Part shown: positions 8,403-17,578 of the stretch, piece after piece
Numbering within the stretch: position 1 is the stretch's first letter
Layout of the letters: each line of letters opens with the position of its first letter
Assembly: GCA_022340615.1 (NCBI GenBank)
Contig: JAJDNO010000061.1
Location: forward strand, 1 to 49,930
Direction: 5' to 3'
DNA: 49,930 nt
Source of the DNA: Gallionella sp.
Lineage (GTDB): Bacteria > Pseudomonadota > Gammaproteobacteria > Burkholderiales > Gallionellaceae
Made by a program: the position numbers and the translations under genes
The notes under the pieces: generated by a model
Told to the model about the DNA's origin: nothing
Seen by the model: the letters and a program-made list of their open reading frames with translations, nothing else
The model's database searches: none

Positions 8403-10004
8403 ATGAAACCGCTACCGAAATGGAACTACTTCACGGCATTGCTGCTGTGGCTGTCCTTGAGCTTTGCGCTGTCGGCCATTGTGGTCGCGCAGAATATTCA
8501 CGGCGTGAAGGAAGACCTGGTCCAGTTCGGAGATGGCTTTGCGGACCACCTTAACAAGAAAATGGTCGGCACCGAAACCGTCCTGAAAGGATTCTCCGCG
8601 ATGTTCGGTGCCGTAGGCAATGCCGATCCGGCCCAGGCAAGAAGCTATGTCAGGCAAGTCATCGAAAACAACCCGGAAATTTTCGCGCTTGAAATCGTGC
8701 AGAAGGTGAACAAGCGCGAGTTGAACGAATTCATCGTGCGGAAACGGCGCAACGGCACCCCCGATTTTTCCGTCAAATCGTTCTCTTACGGCAACGAACG
8801 AAAATGGTTGTCCCTGAAGGACAAACCCTACTATTACCCGATCGTCTTCATGGCGCCGATGACGGAAAAATCCAGGCAAGTCATCGGGCTCGATGTGGAA
8901 AGCGTGCCTTTCCTGAGACGGGCCATGTTTGCTTCACTCCAGAAAACAATGCCTGTTTCGACACATCCGTTCAGGCTGGTGGAAGGCAATACAGCCTATG
9001 TCGTGTTTTTACCGATCCAGGATGCCGGCAAGCTTCCCGATTTTCCTGGTGAGCATACTGCCCGGAACGATGAACTGGTGGACATGGTAATCGACGCGGA
9101 AAGCATGGCTCGTTCCGAAAAATTCCCCATTTCGGCAGGATGGAGCACCGATATCTACCACCGGGACTTCAATCCGGACGACCCGAAGGGCCAGCTGCTG
9201 GCGCTATCGGGCCCGCCCAGAAGCGCGTTCGAATCGGCGATTTTTCCATCCTTCACTTACCACAAACAGCTGGGCACGATGGGCGAACCTTTTTCGCTGG
9301 TCGTGAAGCGGCAGGTCGGCTGGGCTGATCTGGACTGGCGTCTGCTGACGATGGTCGGCTTGCTGACTTTGATTTCCTCCCTGACACTGGTGTCACTCTT
9401 GCGCGCGAACCAGCGAGGAAGAGTCATACTTATCGAAAACCAGCGGAAACTTTGGCAACTTGCCAATTATGATTCATTGACAGGCCTTCCGAACCGCATG
9501 CACCTGATGGACAGACTGGAGCAGATGCTGTTCCGCAACAACCGGCAGGAAAAGCACTTGGCAGTAATGTTTCTGGATATTGACGAATTCAAGCAGATCA
9601 ACGATTCCTGCGGACATGCCGTGGGAGACCTGCTGCTTCAGGAAGTGTCACGCCGCCTTTGCGACTGCGTACGTGAAACGGACACGGTGGCCCGCCTCAG
9701 CGGCGACGAGTTTGTAATCATACTCGGCGAACTCGATCGCGATAAAACCGGGGCGGTCGCCCAGGCCAGCACCGTTGCCGAAAAAATCCGTGCTGCTCTC
9801 GCCGAACCTTACAGCCTGAAAGGCACGCAACATGGCACTGACGAAGAATCGGTTTCACTCAATATCACTTCCAGTATCGGCGTAGCTGTAATAGTCAACC
9901 AGGAAGCGGTTCCGGAACATGCACTCAAGCATGCAGATTCCGCGATGTATCTCGCCAAAAGGTCGGGTGGCAATTCAATCCGGTTTTATCAGCAACCGGC
10001 TTGA
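8403..10004 (+). CDS. CHASE-domain membrane diguanylate cyclase
   Basis: 533 residues. A signal-anchor segment (about 10-30) is followed by a periplasmic CHASE-type sensor (about 75-230, with the typical ALEIVQKVNKRELNEF helix). A second membrane segment spans 313-334, and a cytoplasmic GGDEF domain occupies 355-530. The active-site loop reads SGDEF (433-437), a variant that retains activity in several characterised cyclases. The product-inhibition I-site RETD (424-427) is at the usual five-residue distance. It should make cyclic di-GMP in response to a periplasmic ligand that cannot be identified here. A weak AAGGA lies at 8386-8390. The convergent gene beyond the tRNA is also a cyclic di-GMP enzyme. 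Confidence 0.92.
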   Translation: MKPLPKWNYFTALLLWLSLSFALSAIVVAQNIHGVKEDLVQFGDGFADHLNKKMVGTETVLKGFSAMFGAVGNADPAQARSYVRQVIENNPEIFALEIVQKVNKRELNEFIVRKRRNGTPDFSVKSFSYGNERKWLSLKDKPYYYPIVFMAPMTEKSRQVIGLDVESVPFLRRAMFASLQKTMPVSTHPFRLVEGNTAYVVFLPIQDAGKLPDFPGEHTARNDELVDMVIDAESMARSEKFPISAGWSTDIYHRDFNPDDPKGQLLALSGPPRSAFESAIFPSFTYHKQLGTMGEPFSLVVKRQVGWADLDWRLLTMVGLLTLISSLTLVSLLRANQRGRVILIENQRKLWQLANYDSLTGLPNRMHLMDRLEQMLFRNNRQEKHLAVMFLDIDEFKQINDSCGHAVGDLLLQEVSRRLCDCVRETDTVARLSGDEFVIILGELDRDKTGAVAQASTVAEKIRAALAEPYSLKGTQHGTDEESVSLNITSSIGVAVIVNQEAVPEHALKHADSAMYLAKRSGGNSIRFYQQPA

Positions 10005-10043
10005 GCTTCAACGCTGGGCAAATGCGGCGAAAAGCCGGGGAAG

Positions 10044-10117
10044 TGGAGCGGGTGAACGGGATCGAACCGTCGTATGCAGCTTGGGAAGCTGCCGTTCTAC
10101 CATTGAACTACACCCGC
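10044..10117 (-). tRNA. tRNA-Gly (CCC anticodon)
   Basis: Read on the minus strand, the 74 bases fold into a full cloverleaf. The acceptor stem pairs GCGGGTG with CACCCGC. The anticodon stem GCAGC/GCTGC encloses the loop TTCCCAA, giving anticodon CCC. The T loop is TTCGATC and the discriminator is T, followed by an encoded CCA (10044-10046). It reads GGG glycine codons. It stands alone between two cyclic di-GMP genes and has its own promoter. Confidence 0.97.
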
Positions 10118-10127
10118 GCGGGTGGCG

Positions 10128-10156
10128 ATTCTACGTGGGTTGCCGGCAATACTCAA
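10128..10156 (-). promoter_or_regulatory. Sigma70 promoter of tRNA-Gly
   Basis: On the minus strand TTGAGT (10151-10156) and TAGAAT (10128-10133) are separated by exactly 17 bases. The -10 ends 10 bases before the first tRNA nucleotide, which gives a leader of only a few bases. Confidence 0.7.
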
Positions 10157-10259
10157 CACAGGCGCGCTTTCATTCGGGCATAGCGGCTGGCCAAAATCTT
10201 GGTGAAGCAGCGTTTCGGCTTCCTGCCGCGGTTTTGTTTCGTGGTCGCTTTATGTCGCT

Positions 10260-12605
10260 TTATGCCCCGGGTGGAATATTGCCACTGCCGACCGGAATCG
10301 CGCCCGGTTTCAGCATCTCCTCGAACTGCGCGATCGGCAGCGGTTTGCCGAACCAGTATCCCTGGAAGTGCCTGCAACCCTCTTTGAAAAGGAAGCGCAG
10401 CTGAGCCTCCGTCTCCACCCCCTCGGCAATCACGTCCAGGTTCAGACTGTGCGCCATCGCGATTATTGTTTTCACGATGGCCTTGTCGCTGCTGTCTGTG
10501 ACGATGTCGCGCACGAACGACTGGTCGATCTTGAGCTGGTCGAGCGGCAGTCGTTTCAGATATTGCAGCGAAGAGTAGCCGGTTCCGAAGTCGTCCAGCG
10601 AAAACTGGATGCCGATTTCGCTGAGTATATTCATGGTCTTTATCGTGTCCTCGATATCCTCAAGCAGCATGCCTTCAGTCAGTTCCAGCTTGAGCTGCAT
10701 CGGATTAATGCCATGGTTATGCACTTGCGCCTTTACCTGGGAGATGAAATCGGCCTGACGGAACTGCTTGGCACTGACGTTGACCGACAGCACAAGTTCG
10801 CGGGTGAGCGCGTCCTGCTGCCAAGCCTTGAGTTGCGCGCACGCCGTCTCCAGCACCCATGTGCCCATGGGCAGGATCAGGCCGGTTTCTTCAGCAAGTT
10901 TGATGAATTGCAGCGGCGGCACCAGCCCCTGCTCGGGGTGTTTCCAGCGGATTAATGCCTCGGCACCCAGCGGCTTGAGCGCATTGTCAACCTGGATCTG
11001 GTAATACAGCTCGAATTGCCGCAGGTCAATTGCCTTGCGCAGTTCGCTTTCCAGCGCGGCGTGTTGGTTCACCGATGCCTGCATCTGCGGGTCGAAGAAG
11101 CGCAGCGCATTGCGGCCGGTTTTTTTGGCCTGATACATCGCGATATCGGCTTGCTTCATCAATTCTTCCATTCTGGTTTGCTGACCGTTGAACAGGGTTG
11201 CGCCTATGCTTGCGCTGTTCTGGTAATCGTGTACCGCCAGCCGATAGGGCATGCTCAGCGTGGAAAGGATTTTCTCGCCAATGGATTCCGCCTGTTCTGC
11301 AGCCGCAAGCGCGTGTTCGCTGAGATTTTCCAGCACCACCACGAATTCATCTCCGCCCAGGCGTGCCACCGTATCACCATCGCGCACGCTGGATACCAGT
11401 CGCTGCGCGACCTGCTGCAACAGCAGGTCGCCGACCTCATGACCGAGGGTGTCGTTGAGCGTCTTGAAATTGTCCAGGTCAAGAAACAGCAATGCACCTT
11501 GCTTGCCGGTGCGCGCGCTGTAAGCCAGAGAATGCTGGAGACGATCCATCAGCAACAGCCGGTTGGGAAGGTGCGTGAGAGAGTCATAAAACGCCAGCTT
11601 CCTCATTTCTGCCTCGACCAGCTTGCTCTCGGTGACGTCCTGTATCGTGCCGCGCATTTTTACCGGCATACCCCGGGCATTGAATTCCAGCTTCCCTAAT
11701 CCATGCATCCATCGCTCGGCTTTGTCGCCGTACCGGATGATGCGGTATTCCCGATCGAAATCCTTGTTCTGGCCGAACACTTCGTTCTTGAAATATCTGC
11801 TGATCTCGATACGATCGTCAGGGTGAATCAGCGCCTCCCATCCTTCCACCGAGCGAATGTAATTTCCGTCAATCCCAAACAGCTTGTCGAGCACGTCGGA
11901 GCTTTCCCAGATCCCGCTGCCGAAATCCAGGGTATAACTGCCCAGATCCGCGATGATTTGCGATTCCCTGAGCGATGCTTCGTTCGCTTTCAGAGTTTCT
12001 TCGTGCGCGGAGACCTTTAGACGCAGTTGAATGTTTTCCGATATGCTCCGGTTGGTATTCCTGATCACCATGATCATGAATCCGAGATAAAGCATTCCGG
12101 AGATCCCCATCGCTATTGACAGGCTGTCTCCGACAGCAAACAGGCGTATTGCGGCCGGCAAGATCGCCAATATAGAGAACACGATTGCGGATACCAGGTC
12201 AGCCGAATACGAAACCACCCCGCCTGCGGTCAAACCGGCCAGCATGAAGACCAGAAACATCTGATGCAGCGGATCGTCGGCTGGAAACATCATGAAGCCT
12301 GAAGAACCCCACACCGCAGCCGCAACCAGCACGCCCATTCGGAACCTGATTATTCTGACGCGTACAGCTGAATCCTCGTACACAGGCGAACGCCGATACG
12401 CAATGACCAGGATCAACCGAATGAAGGTGACCAGTCCGACCAGGGAAATCCAGACAGCAACCACGCCCGCAGCGATGACTTCGCGCTGCATATAGGCGAG
12501 TATCGCGGCGAGCATCGCACTGGCAAACAGTGATGCATTGCTTGCAGACAATAACTGTTGCAGCTGCAGGGATCGTGCTGTTGCCTTCTTGCCAAAACTG
12601 TTCAT
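10260..12605 (-). CDS. Membrane PAS-GGDEF-EAL cyclic di-GMP protein
   Basis: 781 residues. Five or six membrane segments fill residues 25-185, resembling an integral-membrane sensor of the MASE type. They are followed by a coiled linker, a PAS fold with PAC (about 215-330), a GGDEF domain (335-500) and an EAL domain (515-765). The GGDEF motif is intact (417-421), with I-site RDGD (408-411). The EAL motif EALIRW (549-554) and the downstream motifs NVSAKQF, ELTEG, DDFGTGYSSL, IAEGVE and QGYWFGKP are also intact. Both synthesis and breakdown of cyclic di-GMP are therefore possible, and which dominates cannot be told. The start ATG at 12605 has no clear ribosome site. It ends about 140 bases beyond the tRNA-Gly gene. 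Confidence 0.93.
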   Translation of the reverse strand: MNSFGKKATARSLQLQQLLSASNASLFASAMLAAILAYMQREVIAAGVVAVWISLVGLVTFIRLILVIAYRRSPVYEDSAVRVRIIRFRMGVLVAAAVWGSSGFMMFPADDPLHQMFLVFMLAGLTAGGVVSYSADLVSAIVFSILAILPAAIRLFAVGDSLSIAMGISGMLYLGFMIMVIRNTNRSISENIQLRLKVSAHEETLKANEASLRESQIIADLGSYTLDFGSGIWESSDVLDKLFGIDGNYIRSVEGWEALIHPDDRIEISRYFKNEVFGQNKDFDREYRIIRYGDKAERWMHGLGKLEFNARGMPVKMRGTIQDVTESKLVEAEMRKLAFYDSLTHLPNRLLLMDRLQHSLAYSARTGKQGALLFLDLDNFKTLNDTLGHEVGDLLLQQVAQRLVSSVRDGDTVARLGGDEFVVVLENLSEHALAAAEQAESIGEKILSTLSMPYRLAVHDYQNSASIGATLFNGQQTRMEELMKQADIAMYQAKKTGRNALRFFDPQMQASVNQHAALESELRKAIDLRQFELYYQIQVDNALKPLGAEALIRWKHPEQGLVPPLQFIKLAEETGLILPMGTWVLETACAQLKAWQQDALTRELVLSVNVSAKQFRQADFISQVKAQVHNHGINPMQLKLELTEGMLLEDIEDTIKTMNILSEIGIQFSLDDFGTGYSSLQYLKRLPLDQLKIDQSFVRDIVTDSSDKAIVKTIIAMAHSLNLDVIAEGVETEAQLRFLFKEGCRHFQGYWFGKPLPIAQFEEMLKPGAIPVGSGNIPPGA

Positions 12606-12949
12606 GGCTTGTGGCTCAGAGAAAATGACATTGACTTGTCTGAATTATGCCACCAAGTTGCGTTACGCCTGATGAAATCATCTGGCAATTAACGCCGGCG
12701 ACACGCATGCCGGTACGGAGCGTTCGTGCACGGTCCGTGCAGGCACCCACGCGAAACACAGAGAGGCATCTGCAAATCGTTCTCGCATGCGGCATGGATC
12801 ATCAAAACATTGACAGTCTGAAGCAGGGATTCCACAATCCGCTCCGAATGTGTTGGATCAGCTTCCCTACTCCAATCAGGAATATCGATTGAACCATGGA
12901 CATTACGGTGACTTGAACGGCAAGAACATATCTGGAACTCGTGGTCATT
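12606..12949. other. Intergenic region between the divergent EAL gene and a small membrane gene
   Basis: 344 bases that must hold the promoters of both flanking genes. Open frames here are short and lack a ribosome site or recognisable product. A short inverted repeat, GCACG-GTC-CGTGC, lies at about 12727-12739. I see no RNA gene or convincing promoter. Confidence 0.5.
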
Positions 12950-13327
12950 ATGGATAAACTGGACTCGTCGGAATTATTCAGGCTTTATCCCCGTATAGCG
13001 GTCAAGATTCGCGGATTGTGGGGTACCCGGGAATGCCGGACATTGCTGATGTCGCTGTTGAACGATTCACGTGACGGAAACAGGGCGGGCTTTCCCGTTT
13101 CGGTTGGTCAAACCATCATTGCGCTGCTCAACGCGCATGACGAGAAGTTTCCGCAATTCGACACCAAAAATGACAGTCTCGTACCCTTTACCGCAGTGCG
13201 TCCTCGGCCCGTGGCTGTAAAGCAAAAGCAAGGTAAACAAGGCTGGGGCTTCATCGGAACTTTCGCCAAATTTATCGTTATTGTCTGTATCGCCGCGGTG
13301 GCCTACAAATATTACAAGGGCGCCTGA
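12950..13327 (+). CDS. Small protein of unknown function with C-terminal membrane anchor
   Basis: 125 residues from the ATG at 12950; a GTG three codons earlier is an alternative. The first 80 residues are soluble and mixed, beginning MDKLDSSELFRLYPRIAVKI. A basic stretch (KQKQGKQGWG) follows, then one hydrophobic helix (FIGTFAKFIVIVCIAAVAYKYY) that reaches almost to the end, so it looks tail-anchored in the inner membrane. I do not recognise a family and it has no catalytic-looking motif. The first half resembles a small helical domain seen in uncharacterised betaproteobacterial proteins, but that is only an impression. It lies 130 bases before a cytochrome c gene on the same strand. A small GC hairpin (CCCCG-CTT-CGGGG) follows its stop codon. 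Confidence 0.65.
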   Translation: MDKLDSSELFRLYPRIAVKIRGLWGTRECRTLLMSLLNDSRDGNRAGFPVSVGQTIIALLNAHDEKFPQFDTKNDSLVPFTAVRPRPVAVKQKQGKQGWGFIGTFAKFIVIVCIAAVAYKYYKGA

Positions 13328-13457
13328 GCTGGGCCCGGATCCCCGCTTCGGGGCGCATCATCTGCCAAATGTCGCATGAACTTTAATGCGCTTCAAGCAT
13401 CGGAACCACTCCCGGGGTCTTGCTGCAATATCCCGACCAATTATTCTAGGAGAGATC

Positions 13458-14015
13458 ATGTTAAAAGGTGTTGTGCTGGGCGTCGCACTGACAATAATTG
13501 TGGGTCTGACTGGTGGTTACCTGCTGTTGCATAGCGGACTGATTCCGGCCAACGCCGATGCAAAACCCGGCGGGCTGGAAACCTGGATGGCCGGAACTTC
13601 ACTGGATGCAACGCTGGATCGTTACGCCCCCAGGGTACAGAATCCGGTGGCGCTGAACGACCAGAATCTCCTCAAGGGCGTTCGTCTTTTTGCGGAAAAC
13701 TGCGCAGTCTGTCACGGTTCGGCAAAAGGGGCGGATTCGCCTTCGCCGATCGCGAAAGGCGAGTATCCAAGGCCGCCACAATTGGCGACCGATGGTGTCG
13801 AGGACGACACTGAAGGTGAGTCGTTCTGGAAGATCAAGCACGGCATACGCCTGACCGGCATGCCCTCGTTCGGCTATACACTCAAGGACGAACAGATCTG
13901 GACGCTCGCGCTGTTCCTGAAGCATATGGACAAGCTGCCCCCCCAGGTTAAACAGGTCTGGCAACAGGTACGGAACTGGCCGGTGACGTCACTGGATCAG
14001 ACGGAACAGAAATAG
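13458..14015 (+). CDS. Membrane-anchored monohaem cytochrome c
   Basis: 185 residues. The start at 13458 is chosen because AGGAGAG lies just upstream (13448-13454); an earlier in-frame ATG at 13386 gives a charged, leader-incompatible N-terminus. An N-terminal hydrophobic helix (4-24) acts as signal or anchor. The haem is attached at CAVCH (C82, C85, H86), and GMPSF supplies the likely distal ligand M135. It is a class I cytochrome c exposed to the periplasm, probably an electron shuttle or a small subunit-like protein. No oxidase or dehydrogenase gene is adjacent, so its partner is unknown. The C-terminal tail after the haem domain is about 30 residues and basic-hydrophobic. Confidence 0.9.
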   Translation: MLKGVVLGVALTIIVGLTGGYLLLHSGLIPANADAKPGGLETWMAGTSLDATLDRYAPRVQNPVALNDQNLLKGVRLFAENCAVCHGSAKGADSPSPIAKGEYPRPPQLATDGVEDDTEGESFWKIKHGIRLTGMPSFGYTLKDEQIWTLALFLKHMDKLPPQVKQVWQQVRNWPVTSLDQTEQK

Positions 14016-14209
14016 TCTGCGGCGAAACTGCCGGCGTGGCGATTTCCTGGCTGTGGCCGTATTTATCCAAAACGCTCAAACTGTAATAGAATTGCACCCG
14101 CCTCGGGTGTAAATCAACGACGGATCAGCGGCCTTCAGGGCTGCCTGCAATGTCGCTGGCCCGCCAGCCTAATTCATCATCTCAGATTTAATCAAGCGAC
14201 AAATAAATA

Positions 14210-14413
14210 GTGATTACCGTCAGCATCAACGGCACCACCCGGCAGCTCCCCGACTCAGCCGGCGTGTCCGTGCTTCTCGAGGAAATGGGCCTGTCCGGCA
14301 AGCGAATCGCGCTGGAACGGAACGGCGAAATCGTGCCGCGCAGCCTGTTCGCTACACAGCAATTGGCAGATGGCGATAAACTGGAAATCGTAGTGGCCGT
14401 TGGCGGAGGCTGA
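14210..14413 (+). CDS. thiS: Sulfur carrier protein ThiS
   Basis: 67 residues, the usual size, with a ubiquitin-like fold (ITVSINGTTRQLPD, LLEEMGL, ALERNGEIVPRS) and a C-terminal VAVGGG. The terminal Gly-Gly is adenylated and then loaded with sulfur as a thiocarboxylate, which ThiG uses to make the thiazole ring of thiamine. The start codon is GTG and has no recognisable Shine-Dalgarno sequence, so translation may be weak. It is followed 44 bases later by thiG. The leader (14016-14209) lacks the conserved TPP-riboswitch elements. Other thiamine genes (thiC, thiE, thiD) are not in the window. Confidence 0.93.
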   Translation: MITVSINGTTRQLPDSAGVSVLLEEMGLSGKRIALERNGEIVPRSLFATQQLADGDKLEIVVAVGGG

Positions 14414-14457
14414 TAGATTCATCGGCAAGATGGCTACGCTAAACAACAGGAATTTCA

Positions 14458-15252
14458 ATGAACGACAAACTGATCATCGCAGACAAGAGCTACTCATCCC
14501 GGCTGCTGGTCGGCACCGGAAAATACAAGGACTTCGCCGAGACCAAAGCGGCGGTCGAAGCCAGCGGCGCGGAGATCATCACCATAGCGATCCGTCGCAG
14601 CAACATCGGCCAGAACCCCGGCGAACCGAGCCTGCTCGAAATCCTGCCGCCGTCGCATTACACGCTGCTGCCCAACACGGCCGGCTGCTACTCGGCGATT
14701 GACGCGGTGCGCACGCTGCGCCTGGCCCGCGAACTGCTCGACGGCCACAGCCTGGTCAAGCTGGAAGTGCTGGGCGACCCGCAATCGCTTTATCCTAACG
14801 TGGTCGAAACCATCGCTGCCGCGAAGACACTCGTTGCGGAAGGCTTCCAGGTGATGGTGTACACCTCGGACGACCCGATCATCGCGAAGCAGCTTGAAGA
14901 CATCGGCTGCATCGCGATCATGCCGCTGGCCTCGCTGATCGGTTCCGGGATGGGCATCCTGAACCCGTGGAACCTGCAGCTGATCATGGAACGCGTGCAG
15001 GTTCCGGTGATTGTCGATGCGGGCGTCGGAACCGCATCGGATGCCGCGATTGCGATGGAGCTGGGCTGCGACGGCGTACTGATGAACACCGCGATCGCCG
15101 GCGCACAAAATCCGGTGTTGATGGCCTCCGCGATGAAGCAGGCTGTGGAAGCCGGCCGGTCGGCCTGTCTGGCCGGGCGCATGCCGAAAAAACTGTACAG
15201 CGCCAGCCCCAGTTCTCCGACCGCAGGGATCATCAGTTCAACGCGTTCCTGA
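14458..15252 (+). CDS. thiG: Thiazole synthase ThiG
   Basis: 264 residues. It is a TIM-barrel enzyme that condenses deoxyxylulose phosphate, dehydroglycine and the ThiS thiocarboxylate into the thiazole phosphate of thiamine. The Schiff-base lysine is in VKLEVLGD (K101). Phosphate-binding loops appear at IGSGMGI and [12 protein letters not shown], and the ending [15 protein letters not shown] is typical, though the last ten or so residues (AGIISSTRS) are less conserved. A good AGGAA ribosome site precedes the ATG. It sits directly downstream of its partner thiS and 69 bases before trmB. Confidence 0.97.
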   Translation: MNDKLIIADKSYSSRLLVGTGKYKDFAETKAAVEASGAEIITIAIRRSNIGQNPGEPSLLEILPPSHYTLLPNTAGCYSAIDAVRTLRLARELLDGHSLVKLEVLGDPQSLYPNVVETIAAAKTLVAEGFQVMVYTSDDPIIAKQLEDIGCIAIMPLASLIGSGMGILNPWNLQLIMERVQVPVIVDAGVGTASDAAIAMELGCDGVLMNTAIAGAQNPVLMASAMKQAVEAGRSACLAGRMPKKLYSASPSSPTAGIISSTRS

Positions 15253-15321
15253 AATATCAGTTCCCGTTGCCCGACATCCTCCCTGGCCAGGGCGAGGGGC
15301 ACGAATAATGACCCGAAACCC

Positions 15322-16008
15322 ATGACCGACACCACCGATCTTTCCAGACGCCACATCCGCAGCTACGTATTGCGGCAGGGACGAGTCTCGCCCGCGCAAC
15401 AGCGCGCCTGCGAAACGCTGCTGCCGCGCTTCGGCATTGCTTATGCGGCACAGCCACTCGACCTGGAACAGGCTTTCGGCCGCCGGACGCCGAAAATCCT
15501 GGAGATCGGTTTCGGGATGGGAGACAGTACCGCGGCCATCGCGATCGCCCATCCGGAATATGATTATCTCGCGCTGGAAGTGCACACCCCCGGTGTCGGA
15601 AACCTGCTCAAGCTGATCGATACACAGCAGATATCCAATATCCGCATCATGCAGCACGATGCGGTGGAAGTGCTGCGCGACATGATTCAGGCGAATGCGC
15701 TGGACGGAGTGCATATATTCTTCCCCGATCCGTGGCACAAAGCCCGCCACAACAAGCGCCGCCTGATTCAGGGGCCGTTCATCGCACAGCTGGTGGCAAA
15801 GCTGAAGCCCGGCGGGTATATCCATGTCGCGACAGACTGGCAGGATTATGCCGAGCAGGTGCTTGCGGTGCTGACTGCGGAACCGCTGCTGGAGAATACC
15901 GCGCCGGGATACGCGCCGCGTCCGAACTACCGCCCGCTTACCAAGTTCGAGCAGCGCGGGTTACGCCTCGGACACGAAGTATGGGATATGGTGTTCCGCA
16001 GGAAATAA
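15322..16008 (+). CDS. trmB: tRNA (guanine-N7)-methyltransferase
   Basis: 228 residues. A Rossmann SAM-binding motif ([11 protein letters not shown], about 55-65) and the family signatures [15 protein letters not shown] and [13 protein letters not shown] identify TrmB, which methylates G46 in the variable loop of many tRNAs. The start at 15322 is chosen because the next upstream ATG (15308) is closed by a stop after five codons. It follows thiG on the same strand and may be co-transcribed; thiG-trmB pairing is common in betaproteobacteria. It converges on gpsA with an 18-base gap. Confidence 0.97.
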   Translation: MTDTTDLSRRHIRSYVLRQGRVSPAQQRACETLLPRFGIAYAAQPLDLEQAFGRRTPKILEIGFGMGDSTAAIAIAHPEYDYLALEVHTPGVGNLLKLIDTQQISNIRIMQHDAVEVLRDMIQANALDGVHIFFPDPWHKARHNKRRLIQGPFIAQLVAKLKPGGYIHVATDWQDYAEQVLAVLTAEPLLENTAPGYAPRPNYRPLTKFEQRGLRLGHEVWDMVFRRK

Positions 16009-16026
16009 GCGGCGTGGCGGTGCCTG

Positions 16027-17022
16027 TCAGGCGCCGTCGAATTCCAGGTTGGGTGCCCGATTCAACAGCGCAGTCACCATCTCGGCGGGGGGGATCCGCT
16101 CATACAGTATCCGGTAGACGGCTTCGCAGATCGGCATCGCAACGCCGAGTCGCTGGGCAAGGCGATAAACTTCCCGCACCGTATAAACGCCCTCGGCAAC
16201 ATGCCCGAGTCTGTGCAGTATTTCCGGCAACTCGAGCTGCTGCACCAGCAGCAGGCCGACCTGGCGATTGCGCGAAAGATCTCCGGTACAGGTCAGGATC
16301 AGGTCTCCCACACCGGACAGTCCGCTCAGTGTCTCGGGTCGACCGCCAAGATTCAAACCTAGCCGGGTAATTTCCGCCAGCCCCCGGGTCAGCAGTGCAG
16401 CGCGCGCATTCAGCCCAAGCCCAAGCCCGTCGCTGATGCCGGCCGCGATCGCCATCACGTTCTTCACCGCCCCGCCAACTTCGACACCGACCAAATCGTT
16501 GCTCGGATAGATGCGCAGGTAGGCGTGGTGCAGCACCTGGGCGGTACTGCGCGCAAAATCCGAATCGGCAGAAGCGAGCGTCAGTGCAGTCGGAAATCCT
16601 CGTGCCACTTCCTGCGCGAAGCTGGGCCCTGACAGCACACCGGACCTGAATCCTTCGGGCAATACTTCAGCGGCGACCTGATGGGGCAACTTTGCAGTCT
16701 CCGCTTCAAACCCCTTGCACAGCCACACCACGTCGAAATGCCGCGTCAATTCCACAAGCCGCTGCAAGGCCGGACGCAACCCTGCGGTCGGCACCGCAAT
16801 GATCACCAGCTCTGCGGCAGCCAATGCGGCTGGAAAATCCGCGCTCAATTCGATCGCGGCAGGCAGTTCTATGCCGGGAAGGTATTGCAGGTTATTGCGC
16901 GTGGCCTGCATTGCCGCGATCTGCTCAGCATCGCGTGCCCATAAAGTGATGCGATGATGGGCAGACAGGCTGATTGCAAGCGCTGTCCCCCAGGCTCCTG
17001 CGCCGATGATGGTGATATTCAT
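16027..17022 (-). CDS. gpsA: NAD(P)-dependent glycerol-3-phosphate dehydrogenase
   Basis: 331 residues, normal for the family. The N-terminal nucleotide-binding motif is GAGAWGTALA (7-16), and the substrate domain holds EVGGAVKNVMAIAAG with the catalytic lysine and NARAALLTRGLAEI. It reduces dihydroxyacetone phosphate to sn-glycerol-3-phosphate, the backbone precursor of phospholipids, in the cytoplasm. It is the last gene of the rhodanese-grxC-secB block, an order also seen in E. coli (yibN-grxC-secB-gpsA). Here an SH3-domain gene lies between secB and gpsA, with a 103-base gap after it. Confidence 0.98.
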   Translation of the reverse strand: MNITIIGAGAWGTALAISLSAHHRITLWARDAEQIAAMQATRNNLQYLPGIELPAAIELSADFPAALAAAELVIIAVPTAGLRPALQRLVELTRHFDVVWLCKGFEAETAKLPHQVAAEVLPEGFRSGVLSGPSFAQEVARGFPTALTLASADSDFARSTAQVLHHAYLRIYPSNDLVGVEVGGAVKNVMAIAAGISDGLGLGLNARAALLTRGLAEITRLGLNLGGRPETLSGLSGVGDLILTCTGDLSRNRQVGLLLVQQLELPEILHRLGHVAEGVYTVREVYRLAQRLGVAMPICEAVYRILYERIPPAEMVTALLNRAPNLEFDGA

Positions 17023-17125
17023 TTAATCTGGATACCTGACATGGGCAATGCAGGCGCTGACGAGCAGCGGGATCCGGCCAGCTAGGCGCACAGCGATGCG
17101 ACTGCCCGCTCCTCCGTTCATCCGG

Positions 17126-17578
17126 TCATCCTCCCCATACCTCGGAACTGCGCACATAGCCGATATTTCCATCCTGATGGCGCACCCTGATCCAGCCGTT
17201 GCCCGCTGAATTGATATATTCCAGCGCGACTTGCTGGCGCACCTGGAACAACCGCGCCGCCCCTCGATGGGGAGCGGCGCGGACATCTACCATAGGGAGC
17301 AGCGCAAACACGTAGCGCTTGCTGCTCAGCGCGCTTTTTTCCACCCAGTACGATCTGCCGGAGCGGTCGCGCACCTTGACCCAGCTTTCCAGCGTGACGA
17401 CCTGCTCGAGCGGCATATAGCGATTCACCACGAACATTTTTTTTGCGTGGGTCGATGGTGCATCATAAAGTATCGCGCTGCTGTCGCTGACCGACACGTA
17501 TTCCACCGCGTGGGCTGCACCCGCACCGAGCAGCAACGCAAAAAACACCGCAAGGCGGGATGAGCAAAAGCTTTTCAT
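17126..17578 (-). CDS. Exported SH3-domain protein
   Basis: 150 residues. A clear signal peptide (1-24, ending GAGAAHA) precedes two tandem bacterial SH3 (SH3_3/SH3b) repeats. The first is about 28-80 (SDSSAILYDAPSTHAKKMFVV, SWVKVRDRSGRSYWVEKSAL) and the second about 88-148 (VDVRAAPHRGAARLFQV, NGWIRVRHQDGNIGYVRSSEV). Such domains often bind peptidoglycan peptides or other envelope ligands; no catalytic domain is attached. The start codon overlaps the secB stop by one base (TGATG), so the two are translationally coupled. It is a periplasmic protein of unknown partner. Confidence 0.88.
   Translation of the reverse strand: MKSFCSSRLAVFFALLLGAGAAHAVEYVSVSDSSAILYDAPSTHAKKMFVVNRYMPLEQVVTLESWVKVRDRSGRSYWVEKSALSSKRYVFALLPMVDVRAAPHRGAARLFQVRQQVALEYINSAGNGWIRVRHQDGNIGYVRSSEVWGG

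Noticed and set aside
10005..10043. Terminator between the cyclase gene and tRNA-Gly
   Set aside because: Only a weak CGGC-TTTTC-GCCG hairpin is present with no T run.
12647..12892. An 81-residue frame upstream of the small membrane gene
   Set aside because: No ribosome site, no motif, and composition unlike its coding neighbours.
14016..14209. TPP riboswitch ahead of thiS-thiG
   Set aside because: The conserved CUGAGA and pyrophosphate-helix sequences are not present in a plausible arrangement.
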